A stretch of DNA of 64,000 nucleotides from Deltaproteobacteria bacterium (GTDB taxonomy: Bacteria > Desulfobacterota > Desulfobacteria > Desulfobacterales > Desulfosarcinaceae): the NCBI GenBank assembly GCA_020444075.1, contig JAHLLR010000023.1, positions 1-64,000 of the forward strand, in the 5' to 3' direction. The notes under the pieces are model-generated. The model saw nothing but the letters and a program-made list of their open reading frames with translations. It was not told the origin of the DNA and searched no databases. This document shows, one piece after another, positions 1 through 8,396 of the stretch. The translations under genes were made by a program, and so were the position numbers. Within the stretch, counting starts at the first letter, position 1; the number at the start of each line of letters is the position of its first letter.

Positions 1-2
1 AC

Positions 3-269
3 TTCATGACCGACAGCAGCACATGGGTGGCGGCCAAAAAAGACATCCGCCATTTGAAAATACTCTTTCGCGGCGATCCCTTTTTAATCAACACCTATCA
101 CACGCTCTGCCAGCCGGCCGGCGCGACCGCCGGTCAGCCGCTGGCTTCACAGTTTATCGATTTTGTGGTTTCCGACGCCGGCCAGAAGATAATCAGGGCC
201 TACGGCGCTGAATTGTATGGCGAAGGCCTGTATAACGACGCTGAATACGCCCGGCAGTACGACCACTGA
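3..269 (+). CDS. C-terminal part of a tungstate-type ABC transporter substrate-binding protein (5' end outside window)
   Basis: The reading frame is open from the left edge and ends at a stop at 267-269, giving the last 88 residues or so. The order TDSSTW, then RGDPFLINTYH, then FIDFVVSDAGQKII is that of periplasmic oxyanion-binding proteins of the TupA/PBP-like-2 group, which capture tungstate or molybdate for an ABC importer. Two MoeA genes a few kilobases away fit a molybdenum/tungsten cofactor theme. Only the C-terminus is visible, so tungstate versus another oxyanion cannot be decided. A strong terminator follows about 65 bases downstream, so this is the last gene of its transcript. Confidence 0.72.
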   Translation, partial: FMTDSSTWVAAKKDIRHLKILFRGDPFLINTYHTLCQPAGATAGQPLASQFIDFVVSDAGQKIIRAYGAELYGEGLYNDAEYARQYDH

Positions 270-333
270 AAGCGTTTCCAAGCTGAGATCGTTTCGCCCC
301 ACCTGATCCTGAAAAAAGATGGGCTGCCTTATT

Positions 334-376
334 GGACGCCCGACGTCGATGTTCGATGTTGGGCGTTCAGTTTTTT
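334..376 (+). terminator. Rho-independent terminator after the binding-protein gene
   Basis: A 16-bp stem (arms 334-349 and about 353-368, complementary when G-U pairs are allowed) closes on a three-base loop and is followed by a run of seven T at 371-376. It lies between the plus-strand binding-protein gene and the end of the minus-strand DUF3786 gene. An A-rich run at 311-317 could give a weaker U tract in the opposite direction. Confidence 0.8.
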
Positions 377-424
377 TATGGCGTGGGGAAGTCTCGTCCA
401 CACATCCAGATCCAAGTGCCCCAG

Positions 425-1027
425 TTAATGAACCAGCCCGAGAATCGTTTTGGACGTATACTCGCCCACATCGGCCAACCCGTCCATAGGCATGAACCGG
501 TTGGCGTTGCTGGAGTAAAGACAGGTCACCGACGGCGGGAACTCCTCGTCGGCCTCGTAGAAGATGTAGCACAGGAAAATCTTGGGCAGGGGCCGCACCA
601 TGAAAGCGAAATCGCCGCTGACTGATGCAGGCGCCGCCTCGCCGGAGAGCGTTTCTGCTATCAGGTCGATTTTTGTTTTGATCTTTGGAACCGCCGGCAC
701 CAGGATCTGCTCGGTGTGGGAGGCAAAGGCGCCCACATAGGGCGCCGAATCGGGAAACTCCTTGAACGCCCGAAGAGGCTCCAGTAGGGGAAGCTCGGCT
801 GTGGTATGTAAAGCATATAGAGAGAGCAGAATGCCGATGATGCCGGGCGGTTCCCCGCTACCCAGGGCTATTCCATCCGGTGAAATGACACACGTTTGGC
901 CGAATGCCGTGAACGAATAGATTGGCCCGTCTTTCTCGGCGGGAAGCGTCTTCTCCAGATCCCCCGGCAGATTCCCATAAAGCCGCTCCAGATTGGCCCT
1001 GGCCAGTTTCAGATAGTTGTCGGTCAT
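425..1027 (-). CDS. DUF3786 domain protein
   Basis: A protein of about 200 residues beginning MTDNYLKLARANLERL. The pattern of an N-terminal helix, then FGQTCVISPDG, then a central PPGIIGILLSLYAL segment and a late LPKIFLCYIFYEADEEFPPSVT stretch matches DUF3786 proteins, which are frequent in anaerobes; their biochemical role is not established. I prefer the start at 1027 over one seven codons upstream, because the latter has no ribosome site. It is transcribed divergently from the SNF2 helicase, sharing an intergenic region of about 160 bases. No transmembrane segment or signal peptide is seen. Confidence 0.7.
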   Translation of the reverse strand: MTDNYLKLARANLERLYGNLPGDLEKTLPAEKDGPIYSFTAFGQTCVISPDGIALGSGEPPGIIGILLSLYALHTTAELPLLEPLRAFKEFPDSAPYVGAFASHTEQILVPAVPKIKTKIDLIAETLSGEAAPASVSGDFAFMVRPLPKIFLCYIFYEADEEFPPSVTCLYSSNANRFMPMDGLADVGEYTSKTILGLVH

Positions 1028-1186
1028 TATCTCGCGTCCATCCTTCATGAATTCATGGTTATACCCGCCCGAACCTTTCCAGGAGGCGGTTTCAAAACAG
1101 ATATCATTTTACCCGTTCACGTTGCAAATGGAAGGATAGAACGGTATAGAAGGCCGAACCGACTCGATCATTCCAGGAGGATCCGT

Positions 1187-3841
1187 ATGAGAACTCTGCG
1201 AGACAAACTCTCCCATCTGTCCTTTTTACAGGCCGCTAAACTGTTGGGGCCCCGGGGCCGGGAACTGATCATGGAAGGCGGCAAATTCGAAATCGACCTG
1301 TACGAGCAGGTGACCCTGGATGATCGGCACTTCCGCCTGACCATCGAGGAGGCTGTCGTAACCATCGGCTTGAGCGACGACAAGCGGCAGCGATTCGACC
1401 TTTGCTGCAACGCCTGCAGCGGCGCCTGCGTGCATCAGGGGGCGGCCCTGTCCCTGGTGCTGGAGGAAAAGCTTGTTCTTGGTTTGTCGGCACCGCCCCC
1501 GGAACGCACCCCCATCGAGAGCCTTGATGAAGCGGCCCTCATCGAGCAGGCCATCAACGAACGCCGGCAGCGCGCCCGTGACGAAAAAATGCGCCTCCAA
1601 TCGATGAACCCTCAGCAGTTGTGGACCGATTATGTGATCACCAACCCGCTCTCCGGGAAAAGCTACCGCCTGGCCCTGCGCGGCTGGGAGCCGGGCGAAT
1701 CCTACTGCGCCTGTCCCGATTTTCGCAAAAACACCCTGGGCACCTGCAAGCATATCCTCTATGCCCTCGAGCGCGGCCGGGCCAAATTCCCCAAGGCGGT
1801 AAAGGACACTCCGGCAACCGTCGAAGAGATCGGCGTTTACCTGCACTATGGCCGGCATCTGGAACTTCGCCTGTTGCTTCCCGGCCAACTGGAGATGCCG
1901 ATCCAGACCCTGTTGGCCCCGCTGAAGGAAAAGGTCATCGATGACCCCCGGGATCTCTTGCGCCGTATCGGCCAGGTGGAACGCCTGGGCACGCCGGTGA
2001 CGATCTACCCGGATGCCGAAGAATACATTCAGCAGCTGCTGTTTCAACAGCGCATGGCGGCGGTGATGGCCGAAATCCGCACAGATCCCGCGGCCCATCC
2101 CCTGCGCAGGACCCTGCTGAAAGCCGACCTGCGACCCTACCAGCTGGACGGCATCGCCTTTGCCGCCGGAACCGGGCGGGCCGTTCTGGCCGACGATATG
2201 GGTTTGGGGAAAACCATCCAGGGCATCGGTGTGGCCGAACTGCTCTCCCGCCATGCCGCTGTTTCCAAAGTCCTGGTCATTTGCCCGGCTTCCCTCAAAC
2301 CCCAATGGCGCAGCGAGATCAGACGCTTCAGTGATCGCAGCGTCCGCCTGGTGCTGGGCAGCCACAAGGAGCGACCGGCACAATATGCGGGCAATCAGTT
2401 TTATACGGTCTGCAATTACGAACAGGTCCTCAGGGATGTGTTGGCCATCGAGCGCGTGGCCTGGGACCTGATTATCCTGGACGAAGGCCAGCGCATCAAG
2501 AACTGGGAAGCCAAAACCAGCCGGACAATCAAGGCTCTCAAGTCCCCCTTTGCCCTGGTCCTGTCCGGCACTCCCTTGGAGAACCGGCTGGATGAGCTCT
2601 TCTCGGTGGTGGAGTTTATCGACGACCGTCGCCTGGGACCGGCCTTCCGGTTTTTCAACCGCCACCGGGTGGTGGATGAAAAGGGCAAGCTTCTGGGATA
2701 TAAGCATCTGGACCGGCTCCGCGAGACCTTGCACCCGATTTTACTGCGCCGCACCCGCCGGCAGGTGCTGGATGAACTGCCGCCGCGCACCACCGAGGTG
2801 ATCCGCATCGCCCCCACGGCAGAACAGCTCGATATGCAAAAGGGCCACCGCAACATCGTTCAAACCATCATCAACAAGAAGTATCTCTCGGAAATGGACC
2901 TGTTGAGGCTGCAAAAGGCCCTGCTCATGTGCCGCATGTGCGCCGACAGCACCTTTCTGGTGGACAAACAGGCCCCGGGCTACTCCAGCAAACTGGCGGA
3001 GCTGGGCGGCCTGCTGGATCAACTCCAGGCCGAAGAGGACCGTAAGATTGTTCTCTTCTCCGAATGGACCACCATGCTCAACCTGATCGAACCCCTGCTG
3101 GAGGCCCGCGGGATGAACTACGTGCGCCTGGACGGTTCGGTGCCCCAGAAAAAACGCCAGGAGTTGATCCACCGCTTCCAGAACGATCCGGCCTGCATGC
3201 TGTTTATCACCACCAATGCCGGCGCCACGGGCCTGAACCTGCAGGCGGCCAATACCGTGATCAATGTGGATCTGCCCTGGAACCCGGCCGTACTGGAGCA
3301 GCGCATCTCCAGGGCGCACCGCATGGGCCAGCAGCAGCCGGTGCAGGTCTTTCTGCTGGTCACCACCGACACCCTGGAGGAAAACCTGCTGGCCACCCTG
3401 TCGGCCAAGCATCAACTCTCGCTGGCGGTTCTGGACCCGGACACCGACACCAGCCAGGTGGAGATGAGCACGGGCATGGAAGAGCTCAAGCGCCGCATGG
3501 AGATCCTCCTGGGAGCCCGGCCCGAGGCGGCCGAAGACGAGAGCATGAAGGCCGAAGCCGAAAAAACGGCCGCCGCCCTGGCCAGAAAGGAGAAGGTGGC
3601 CGCCGCCGGCGGCCAGTTGGTGGGGGCCGCATTCGCCTTTATCGGCGAAATGTTCGCGGACCGGTCAACCGACGACGGCTTGGAACAACTGGCCGGCGCG
3701 TTCAAAGCCAAATTGAGTGACTGCATGGAGAGATCGGAAGATGGCCGGTTGAATATGACCATCACCCTTCCCGACGAAGCCTTCCTGGACACCATGGCCC
3801 GCTCCCTGGCCAGGATGGTGGGAATGGGGACAAAGCCTTAG
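1187..3841 (+). CDS. SWIM zinc-finger SNF2-family DEAD/DEAH helicase
   Basis: 884 residues. An AGGAGG ribosome site at 1175-1180 fixes the ATG at 1187 although the frame is open further upstream. Domains in order: an N-terminal module of about 160 residues; a SWIM zinc finger with C174, C176, C187 and H189; SNF2 ATPase with Walker A DMGLGKT near 336 and Walker B DEGQ at 432; helicase C near 615-725 ending in the SNF2 motif with QRISRAHRMGQ; then an Ala/Glu-rich tail. Proteins of this build are ATP-driven DNA translocases of uncertain role in transcription or repair. Nothing nearby gives a partner; it stands alone on its strand. Confidence 0.9.
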   Translation: MRTLRDKLSHLSFLQAAKLLGPRGRELIMEGGKFEIDLYEQVTLDDRHFRLTIEEAVVTIGLSDDKRQRFDLCCNACSGACVHQGAALSLVLEEKLVLGLSAPPPERTPIESLDEAALIEQAINERRQRARDEKMRLQSMNPQQLWTDYVITNPLSGKSYRLALRGWEPGESYCACPDFRKNTLGTCKHILYALERGRAKFPKAVKDTPATVEEIGVYLHYGRHLELRLLLPGQLEMPIQTLLAPLKEKVIDDPRDLLRRIGQVERLGTPVTIYPDAEEYIQQLLFQQRMAAVMAEIRTDPAAHPLRRTLLKADLRPYQLDGIAFAAGTGRAVLADDMGLGKTIQGIGVAELLSRHAAVSKVLVICPASLKPQWRSEIRRFSDRSVRLVLGSHKERPAQYAGNQFYTVCNYEQVLRDVLAIERVAWDLIILDEGQRIKNWEAKTSRTIKALKSPFALVLSGTPLENRLDELFSVVEFIDDRRLGPAFRFFNRHRVVDEKGKLLGYKHLDRLRETLHPILLRRTRRQVLDELPPRTTEVIRIAPTAEQLDMQKGHRNIVQTIINKKYLSEMDLLRLQKALLMCRMCADSTFLVDKQAPGYSSKLAELGGLLDQLQAEEDRKIVLFSEWTTMLNLIEPLLEARGMNYVRLDGSVPQKKRQELIHRFQNDPACMLFITTNAGATGLNLQAANTVINVDLPWNPAVLEQRISRAHRMGQQQPVQVFLLVTTDTLEENLLATLSAKHQLSLAVLDPDTDTSQVEMSTGMEELKRRMEILLGARPEAAEDESMKAEAEKTAAALARKEKVAAAGGQLVGAAFAFIGEMFADRSTDDGLEQLAGAFKAKLSDCMERSEDGRLNMTITLPDEAFLDTMARSLARMVGMGTKP

Positions 3842-3846
3842 AAAGA

Positions 3847-3972
3847 GAATATCCAATATCGAGCAAGGAACCGTAGAATGAAAAAGGAAGGTATGCTGCC
3901 TGTTTTTAATATCGCCATCACGAAGTGATCCCTGCCTTCGATATTCGAAATTGAATATTGGCCATTCTGCGG
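3847..3972. repeat. AT-rich intergenic inverted-repeat element
   Basis: Two AT-rich inverted pairs occur between convergent genes: CCAATAT at 3853-3859 with ATATTGG at 3955-3961, and CCGTAGAATG at 3871-3880 with CATTCTGCGG at 3963-3972. The arms interleave, so it is not one simple hairpin. The style resembles short non-coding repeats that I recall from Desulfobacterales genomes, but there is no second copy in this window. Confidence 0.4.
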
Positions 3973-4024
3973 TTTGCTTTTCAATAAGATCCAGACCGAA
4001 GGCGCTTCACTCCTCAGCCCTCCG

Positions 4025-4216
4025 TCACTCCCCCCACCCATTCTCGCTGTCCTTGGCGATAAACCAGATGGGGCAGGCGGTCCGGTGCTTGCAATACAGT
4101 TTCGGGTCCCGGCACCGGGCGCACTGCTCGCAAAAATAAATCTGATATTTCATGCACACCAGCCCGGCGGATTGATCCGGATGATTCACACAGGTTGCCA
4201 TTGTTTCTGTTTCCAT
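4025..4216 (-). CDS. Small Cys/His-rich (B-box-like) zinc-binding protein
   Basis: 63 residues with an ordered set of metal ligands: CVNHP, then CMKYQIYFCEQCARC, then LYCKHRTACPIWF. The C-x2-H ... C ... C-x2-C-x2-C ... C-x2-H ... C spacing is like a B-box zinc finger. It reads as a genuine protein rather than a shadow frame because every Cys and His falls into that pattern. It could start five codons in at a second ATG (4201), which has a better GGA-type site. It precedes moeA in divergent orientation. Function unknown; I recall similar short proteins beside MoeA genes in sulfate reducers but cannot verify this here. Confidence 0.62.
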   Translation of the reverse strand: METETMATCVNHPDQSAGLVCMKYQIYFCEQCARCRDPKLYCKHRTACPIWFIAKDSENGWGE

Positions 4217-4404
4217 CGTTTCTATTGTGATATAATAACTTCAACAGCTGAAGCAGTCATGGAATCTATGGAGCCCTTGGTTTCATTGGGGTTACATTAA
4301 CGTGACACCCAAAAATGGATCCCCGGACCGGTTTGTGGCGATTGAATCGTCCCTGCCACCGGTTGCCCCGGTAAACCGGCATAGCAAAAAGAAATAGAGA
4401 TGTC

Positions 4405-5631
4405 ATGAAAGAGTTTTTCAACGTTGAAACCATCGAAGGGGTTCTGGCCCACGCCCCGTCATTTATGCCGGTGGGCACGGAGACCGTCCCCCTGGCTGAA
4501 TGCCTGGGCCGGGTTCTGGCCGGGGATATCTATTCCGATGTGGACATTCCCGATTTCAACCGGTCCACCATGGACGGGTTTGCCGTGAAAGCATCCTCCA
4601 CCTTCGGGGCATCCGAGGCCAACCCCGCCTATTTGAACGTTCGGGGGCAGATCAGGATGGGCGTCCGGCCCGACCTTGCCATCGGCCCCGGCGAAGCGGC
4701 GAGGATCGCCACCGGCGGCATGCTGCCCGACGGTGCGGACAGCGTCATCATGGTGGAGCATACGGATACGCTGGACGACGCCACCATCGAGGCTTACCGG
4801 AGTGTGGCCCCGGGCCAGCATGTCATCGAAAAGGGCGAGGACATCCGGCACACCCGGCCGGCGCTGACAAGGAGCACACGGATCCGCCCCCAGGAAGCCG
4901 GCCTGCTGGCCGCTTGCGGGTGCACGGAGATCGACGTTTTCAGACGGCCCCGGGTGGGCATCATCTCCACCGGCGACGAAGTGGTGCCGGTGGACCGGGT
5001 GCCCGGCCAGGGCCAGATCCGGGACATCAACACCCAGACCCTGTCCGGCCAGGTGCTGGCGGCCGGCGGGACGCCGATGGTTTTCGGCATCGTCAGGGAC
5101 AACCGTAACGACCTCATGGACAAGTGCCGGCGCGCCCTGGAGCGCACCGACATGGTCATGATTTCCGGCGGCAGTTCGGTGGGAGCCAGGGATTTCACCG
5201 TGGAGGTGCTCGACGCCCTGCCCGATACCGCAATCCTGGTCCACGGCATCTCCATCAGCCCCGGCAAGCCCACCATCCTGGCCCGCTCCGGCGGCAAAGC
5301 CTTCTGGGGGCTGCCCGGCCACGCCGTGTCGGCCATGGTGGTCTTCGCCGTGGTGGTCCGTCCTTTTCTGGACCGGCTCTGCGGGCTGTCGCAGACCGTC
5401 CGGCAATTTCCGATTCAAGCCGTCCTGAGCCGCAACCTGGCCTCGGCCCAGGGGCGCGTGGATTATGTCCGCGTGCGTCTGGTTGCCGCCGATGGCCATA
5501 TCATGGCCGAACCGATCCTGGGCAAATCAGGACTGATCAACACCATGGTCAAGGCCGACGGCCTCATCGCCATCGGCATGAATACCGAAGGACTGGAAAA
5601 GGGGACAACGGTTGAGGTGATACCGCTATGA
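4405..5631 (+). CDS. moeA: Molybdopterin molybdenumtransferase MoeA
   Basis: 408 residues, the usual MoeA length. MoeA inserts molybdate (or tungstate in some anaerobes) into adenylylated molybdopterin in the cytoplasm. Visible signatures are the N-terminal SDVDIPDFNRSTMDGFAVK segment, the GIISTGDEV segment, the SGGSSVG phosphate-binding loop, and the PGKPT and GLPGHAVSA motifs of the MoCF fold, followed by the C-terminal domain IV. A second moeA-like gene follows after about 160 bases on the same strand. The ribosome site is weak. Paralogue pairs like this are often taken as specialised for Mo versus W, but the sequence does not show which metal each uses. Confidence 0.92.
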   Translation: MKEFFNVETIEGVLAHAPSFMPVGTETVPLAECLGRVLAGDIYSDVDIPDFNRSTMDGFAVKASSTFGASEANPAYLNVRGQIRMGVRPDLAIGPGEAARIATGGMLPDGADSVIMVEHTDTLDDATIEAYRSVAPGQHVIEKGEDIRHTRPALTRSTRIRPQEAGLLAACGCTEIDVFRRPRVGIISTGDEVVPVDRVPGQGQIRDINTQTLSGQVLAAGGTPMVFGIVRDNRNDLMDKCRRALERTDMVMISGGSSVGARDFTVEVLDALPDTAILVHGISISPGKPTILARSGGKAFWGLPGHAVSAMVVFAVVVRPFLDRLCGLSQTVRQFPIQAVLSRNLASAQGRVDYVRVRLVAADGHIMAEPILGKSGLINTMVKADGLIAIGMNTEGLEKGTTVEVIPL

Positions 5632-5637
5632 ACAGAT

Positions 5638-5764
5638 AGTGTTAAGTGTTGAGCTGATGAATGCTGTCGATTCGAAAATAACCAGATGTCAGAACGACTC
5701 AAATCCTTTCCTTAATACTTAACACTGCCGGTTTAATCCGCCCCCATCGCTCAACACTTAAAAC
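5638..5764. repeat. Intergenic inverted/triplicated AGTGTTAAGTGTTGAGC motif
   Basis: The motif occurs at 5638-5654, in reverse complement at 5713-5728 with changes, and in reverse complement again at 5749-5764. The outer two copies form an inverted pair of about 16 bases around a loop of some 95 bases between the two moeA-type genes. It may be a dispersed repeat or a processing hairpin; there is no T run for a terminator. Confidence 0.5.
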
Positions 5765-5792
5765 AGAATCACCAATACATGGAGCTGCATCT

Positions 5793-7721
5793 TTGAATAC
5801 CAAACGCAATGTCTATCTGAACATGAAGCCCCTGGAGGAAGCCCGGCAGATCCTCTTCGACCATTTTCCCGGCATCGGCACCATGACCGCCGAAACCGTT
5901 TCGCCGCCCGATGCGGTGAACCGGGTCCTGGCCGAACCGGTGACGGCCGCCGTGTCGTCGCCCAACTTTCACGCCGCCGCCATGGACGGGGTTGCCGTGA
6001 AAGCGGAAGAGACCTTCGGCGCCAGCGAAACCCGACCCAAAGAGCTGGCCGTGGGCACCCAGGCCATCTTTCTCAACACCGGCCACGTCATGCCCGCGGG
6101 CACCGATGCGGTGATCATGATCGAGAACATCCAGACCGTGGGCGACGACCGCATCCGCATCGAGGCGCCCGCCTTTCCCTGGCAGCACGTGCGCAAAATG
6201 GGAGAGGACATCGTGGCCACCGAACTGCTCTACCCGCGCGGCCATACGGTGACCCCATACTGCGTCGGCGCCCTGATCTCGGGCGGCATCTATCAGGTAC
6301 CGGTGAGAAGAAAACCGCGCGTGCTGATCATCCCCACCGGCTCGGAGCTGGTAGACTGGCGCACCACCGCCCCCGAAGACCTGAAGCCGGGGCAGGTGCT
6401 GGAGACCAACGCCTACGTGCTGGAAAAAATCATCGACGCCTGCGGCGGCGAGGCGGTGCGGCACGACCGGGTCATGGACGACCTGGATCTCATCCGGCAG
6501 ACGGTGGCCGACGCCGTGGCCGGCGATGTGGACATGGTCATGACCATCGGCGGATCGTCAGCCGGTTCCGAGGACTACGCCCTGCCCGTTCTCCAGGCTC
6601 TGGGACAGCTGCTGGTCCACGGGGTGACCATCATGCCCGGCAAGCCGGTGATCCTGGGCGACATCCAGGGCAAACCCTTTTTCGGCATCCCCGGCTACCC
6701 GGTTTCCGCCATCATCGCCGCCGAGCAGTTTGTTCAACCCATGATCAGGCGCATGCTGGGCGTTGCCGACCACCCGCGGCAGACGGTTGCCGTGGTGCCT
6801 ACCCGCAAGATCGCCTCCAAGCTGGGCGTGGAGGAATTTTTACGGGTCAAGCTCGGACAGGTGGGCGATCGCATCGTGGCCACGCCCCTTCCCCGGGGGG
6901 CCGGCATGATCACCAGCATTACCGAGGCTGACGGCATTATCCGCATCCCCCGCCAGTCGGAAGGCATCAAGGACAGCGACCCGGTCGTTGCCGAACTGCT
7001 CAAGCCCCTGCCGGCCATCCGCAACACCATCGTCATCGTGGGCAGCCACGACAACACCCTGGACGTCCTGGCCGATCAACTGCGGGCCGGCGACGGCGCC
7101 CTGACCCTTTCTTCCAGCCACGTGGGCTCCATGGGCGGCCTCATGGCCGTCAAGCGCGGCGTTTGCCACCTGGCCGGCGCCCACCTGCTGGATACGGAAA
7201 CCGGCGAATACAACCGCTCCTATGTCAAGCGTTACCTTCCGGATACACCGGTCCGCCTGGTGAACCTGGTGATGCGCGACCAGGGCCTCATCATCCCCAA
7301 AGGCAACCCCAAGGGCATCACGGGCATCGAAGACCTGGGACGCGACGACATCGTTTTCATGAACCGCCAGGGCGGTTCGGGCACCCGGATCCTGCTGGAC
7401 TATCGGCTGGGACAGATCGGCCTCTCTCCGGATCAGATCAACGGCTACACCAGCGAAGAGTTCACCCACATGAACGTTGCCGTGGCGGTGCTCAGCGGCA
7501 CGGCGGACGCGGGGCTGGGCATCTTTGCTGCGGCAAAGGCCCTGGGCCTGGATTTCATCCCCGTGGTTACCGAACAATACGATCTGATCATTCCGGAACT
7601 GTTTTTCGATTCCGCCAACATCCGGGTGCTGCTGGAAACCATCAATACCGCTGTTTTTAAATCGCGGGTGGAAGCCCTGGGCGGTTATAGCACCGCCAGG
7701 ACCGGCGCGATTGTTGGCTAA
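5793..7721 (+). CDS. MoeA fused to a C-terminal periplasmic-binding-like (PBP) domain
   Basis: 642 residues. Residues 10-405 are a complete MoeA: NFHAAAMDGVAVK, IIPTGSELVD, the TIGGSSAGSEDY loop, then PGKPV and GIPGYPVSA. From about 410 (NTIVIVGSHDNTLDVLADQL) to the end is a LysR-substrate/PBP-like domain with MNRQGGSGTR and a DAGLGIFAAAKALGLDFIPV segment, as in oxyanion-binding proteins. The start is a TTG at 5793 with GGAG eight bases upstream; an ATG lies ten codons in. The fusion is a known type in anaerobes, and the C-terminal domain plausibly senses molybdate or tungstate. It directly precedes archease. Confidence 0.88.
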   Translation: MNTKRNVYLNMKPLEEARQILFDHFPGIGTMTAETVSPPDAVNRVLAEPVTAAVSSPNFHAAAMDGVAVKAEETFGASETRPKELAVGTQAIFLNTGHVMPAGTDAVIMIENIQTVGDDRIRIEAPAFPWQHVRKMGEDIVATELLYPRGHTVTPYCVGALISGGIYQVPVRRKPRVLIIPTGSELVDWRTTAPEDLKPGQVLETNAYVLEKIIDACGGEAVRHDRVMDDLDLIRQTVADAVAGDVDMVMTIGGSSAGSEDYALPVLQALGQLLVHGVTIMPGKPVILGDIQGKPFFGIPGYPVSAIIAAEQFVQPMIRRMLGVADHPRQTVAVVPTRKIASKLGVEEFLRVKLGQVGDRIVATPLPRGAGMITSITEADGIIRIPRQSEGIKDSDPVVAELLKPLPAIRNTIVIVGSHDNTLDVLADQLRAGDGALTLSSSHVGSMGGLMAVKRGVCHLAGAHLLDTETGEYNRSYVKRYLPDTPVRLVNLVMRDQGLIIPKGNPKGITGIEDLGRDDIVFMNRQGGSGTRILLDYRLGQIGLSPDQINGYTSEEFTHMNVAVAVLSGTADAGLGIFAAAKALGLDFIPVVTEQYDLIIPELFFDSANIRVLLETINTAVFKSRVEALGGYSTARTGAIVG

Positions 7722-7727
7722 AAAAAC

Positions 7728-8147
7728 ATGACCAAGAATTACACTCTTCTGGACCATACCGCGGACCTGAGAATCCGCGTCAGCGGCGCTGATCCGGCCG
7801 ATCTGTTTAAAAACGCCGGTCTGGCCCTGTTTGACCTGATCACCAACCCGGATCAGCTGAAATCACAAGAGGAGATGGTGATCCATGTCGGCGGCGACGA
7901 TCCGGCGGATCTCATGGTCAACTACCTGCGGGAGCTGCTCTACCTGTGGACGGGCAAGGAAAAACTGGTTAAACGCATCGAGATTGTTCGCATCTCTGAT
8001 ACCGCCGTCTCCGCCCGGCTATCCGCCGACCGCTATCGGCCTGAACGCCATGAGATTCTTCACGAAATCAAGGCGGTAACCTATCACCAGATCGATGTGA
8101 GCCGCACTAGGGACGGCTGGCAGGCAACGGTAGTTTTCGATGTGTAA
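7728..8147 (+). CDS. Archease
   Basis: 139 residues, starting six bases after the preceding stop. Archease activates the RNA ligase RtcB by promoting guanylylation and multiple turnover. Seen here: the N-terminal YTLLDHTADLRIRV signature, an acidic patch, DLMVNYLRELLYLW, and the conserved EIKAVTYHQIDV segment near the C-terminus, which carries metal-ligand residues of the family. The rtcB gene follows 249 bases downstream on the same strand, as the functional partnership predicts. Confidence 0.93.
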   Translation: MTKNYTLLDHTADLRIRVSGADPADLFKNAGLALFDLITNPDQLKSQEEMVIHVGGDDPADLMVNYLRELLYLWTGKEKLVKRIEIVRISDTAVSARLSADRYRPERHEILHEIKAVTYHQIDVSRTRDGWQATVVFDV

Positions 8148-8164
8148 GTAACTCAAGTGGCATC

Positions 8165-8262
8165 TTGCGGCCCAGGGCAGCGTTCTGACGTTTTCACAAT
8201 CCTCGACGTAGCGCTGCTGCGCCTGCGGTTGCGTAAACGCTGCGGCCTTGCCCTGAACCACA
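8165..8262. repeat. REP-like hairpin element, copy 1
   Basis: The 249-base archease-rtcB gap holds a nested inverted repeat. The core at 8197-8231 (CAATCCTCGACG ... CTGCGGTTG) differs from 47589-47623 at three of 35 positions, in the same orientation. Outer arms GCAGCGTT (8177-8184) and AACGCTGC (8236-8243) add to the stem. The rest of the gap holds a TTGACA box at 8309 with no convincing -10. Confidence 0.6.
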
Positions 8263-8396
8263 AGCCACCACTTCTGAACAAATTAGGTAAATGATGGCAT
8301 ACCTTCAATTGACATTTGGCCTTTGCAGGTATCGCATTACGCATTAACTGTTTATCCAGGATCATGCATAGATGTGTGCCTCTCCGGGAGGTTGAC

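Noticed and set aside
1226-2734. 502-codon minus-strand frame
   Set aside because: Lies wholly opposite the SNF2 helicase; a GC-rich shadow without ribosome site or domain. Similar shadows oppose leuD/maeB (13195-15231) and the phosphomutase (19621-21207).
8309-8340. Sigma-70 promoter for rtcB (TTGACA at 8309)
   Set aside because: The -10 position reads TATCGC, too poor to report as a feature.
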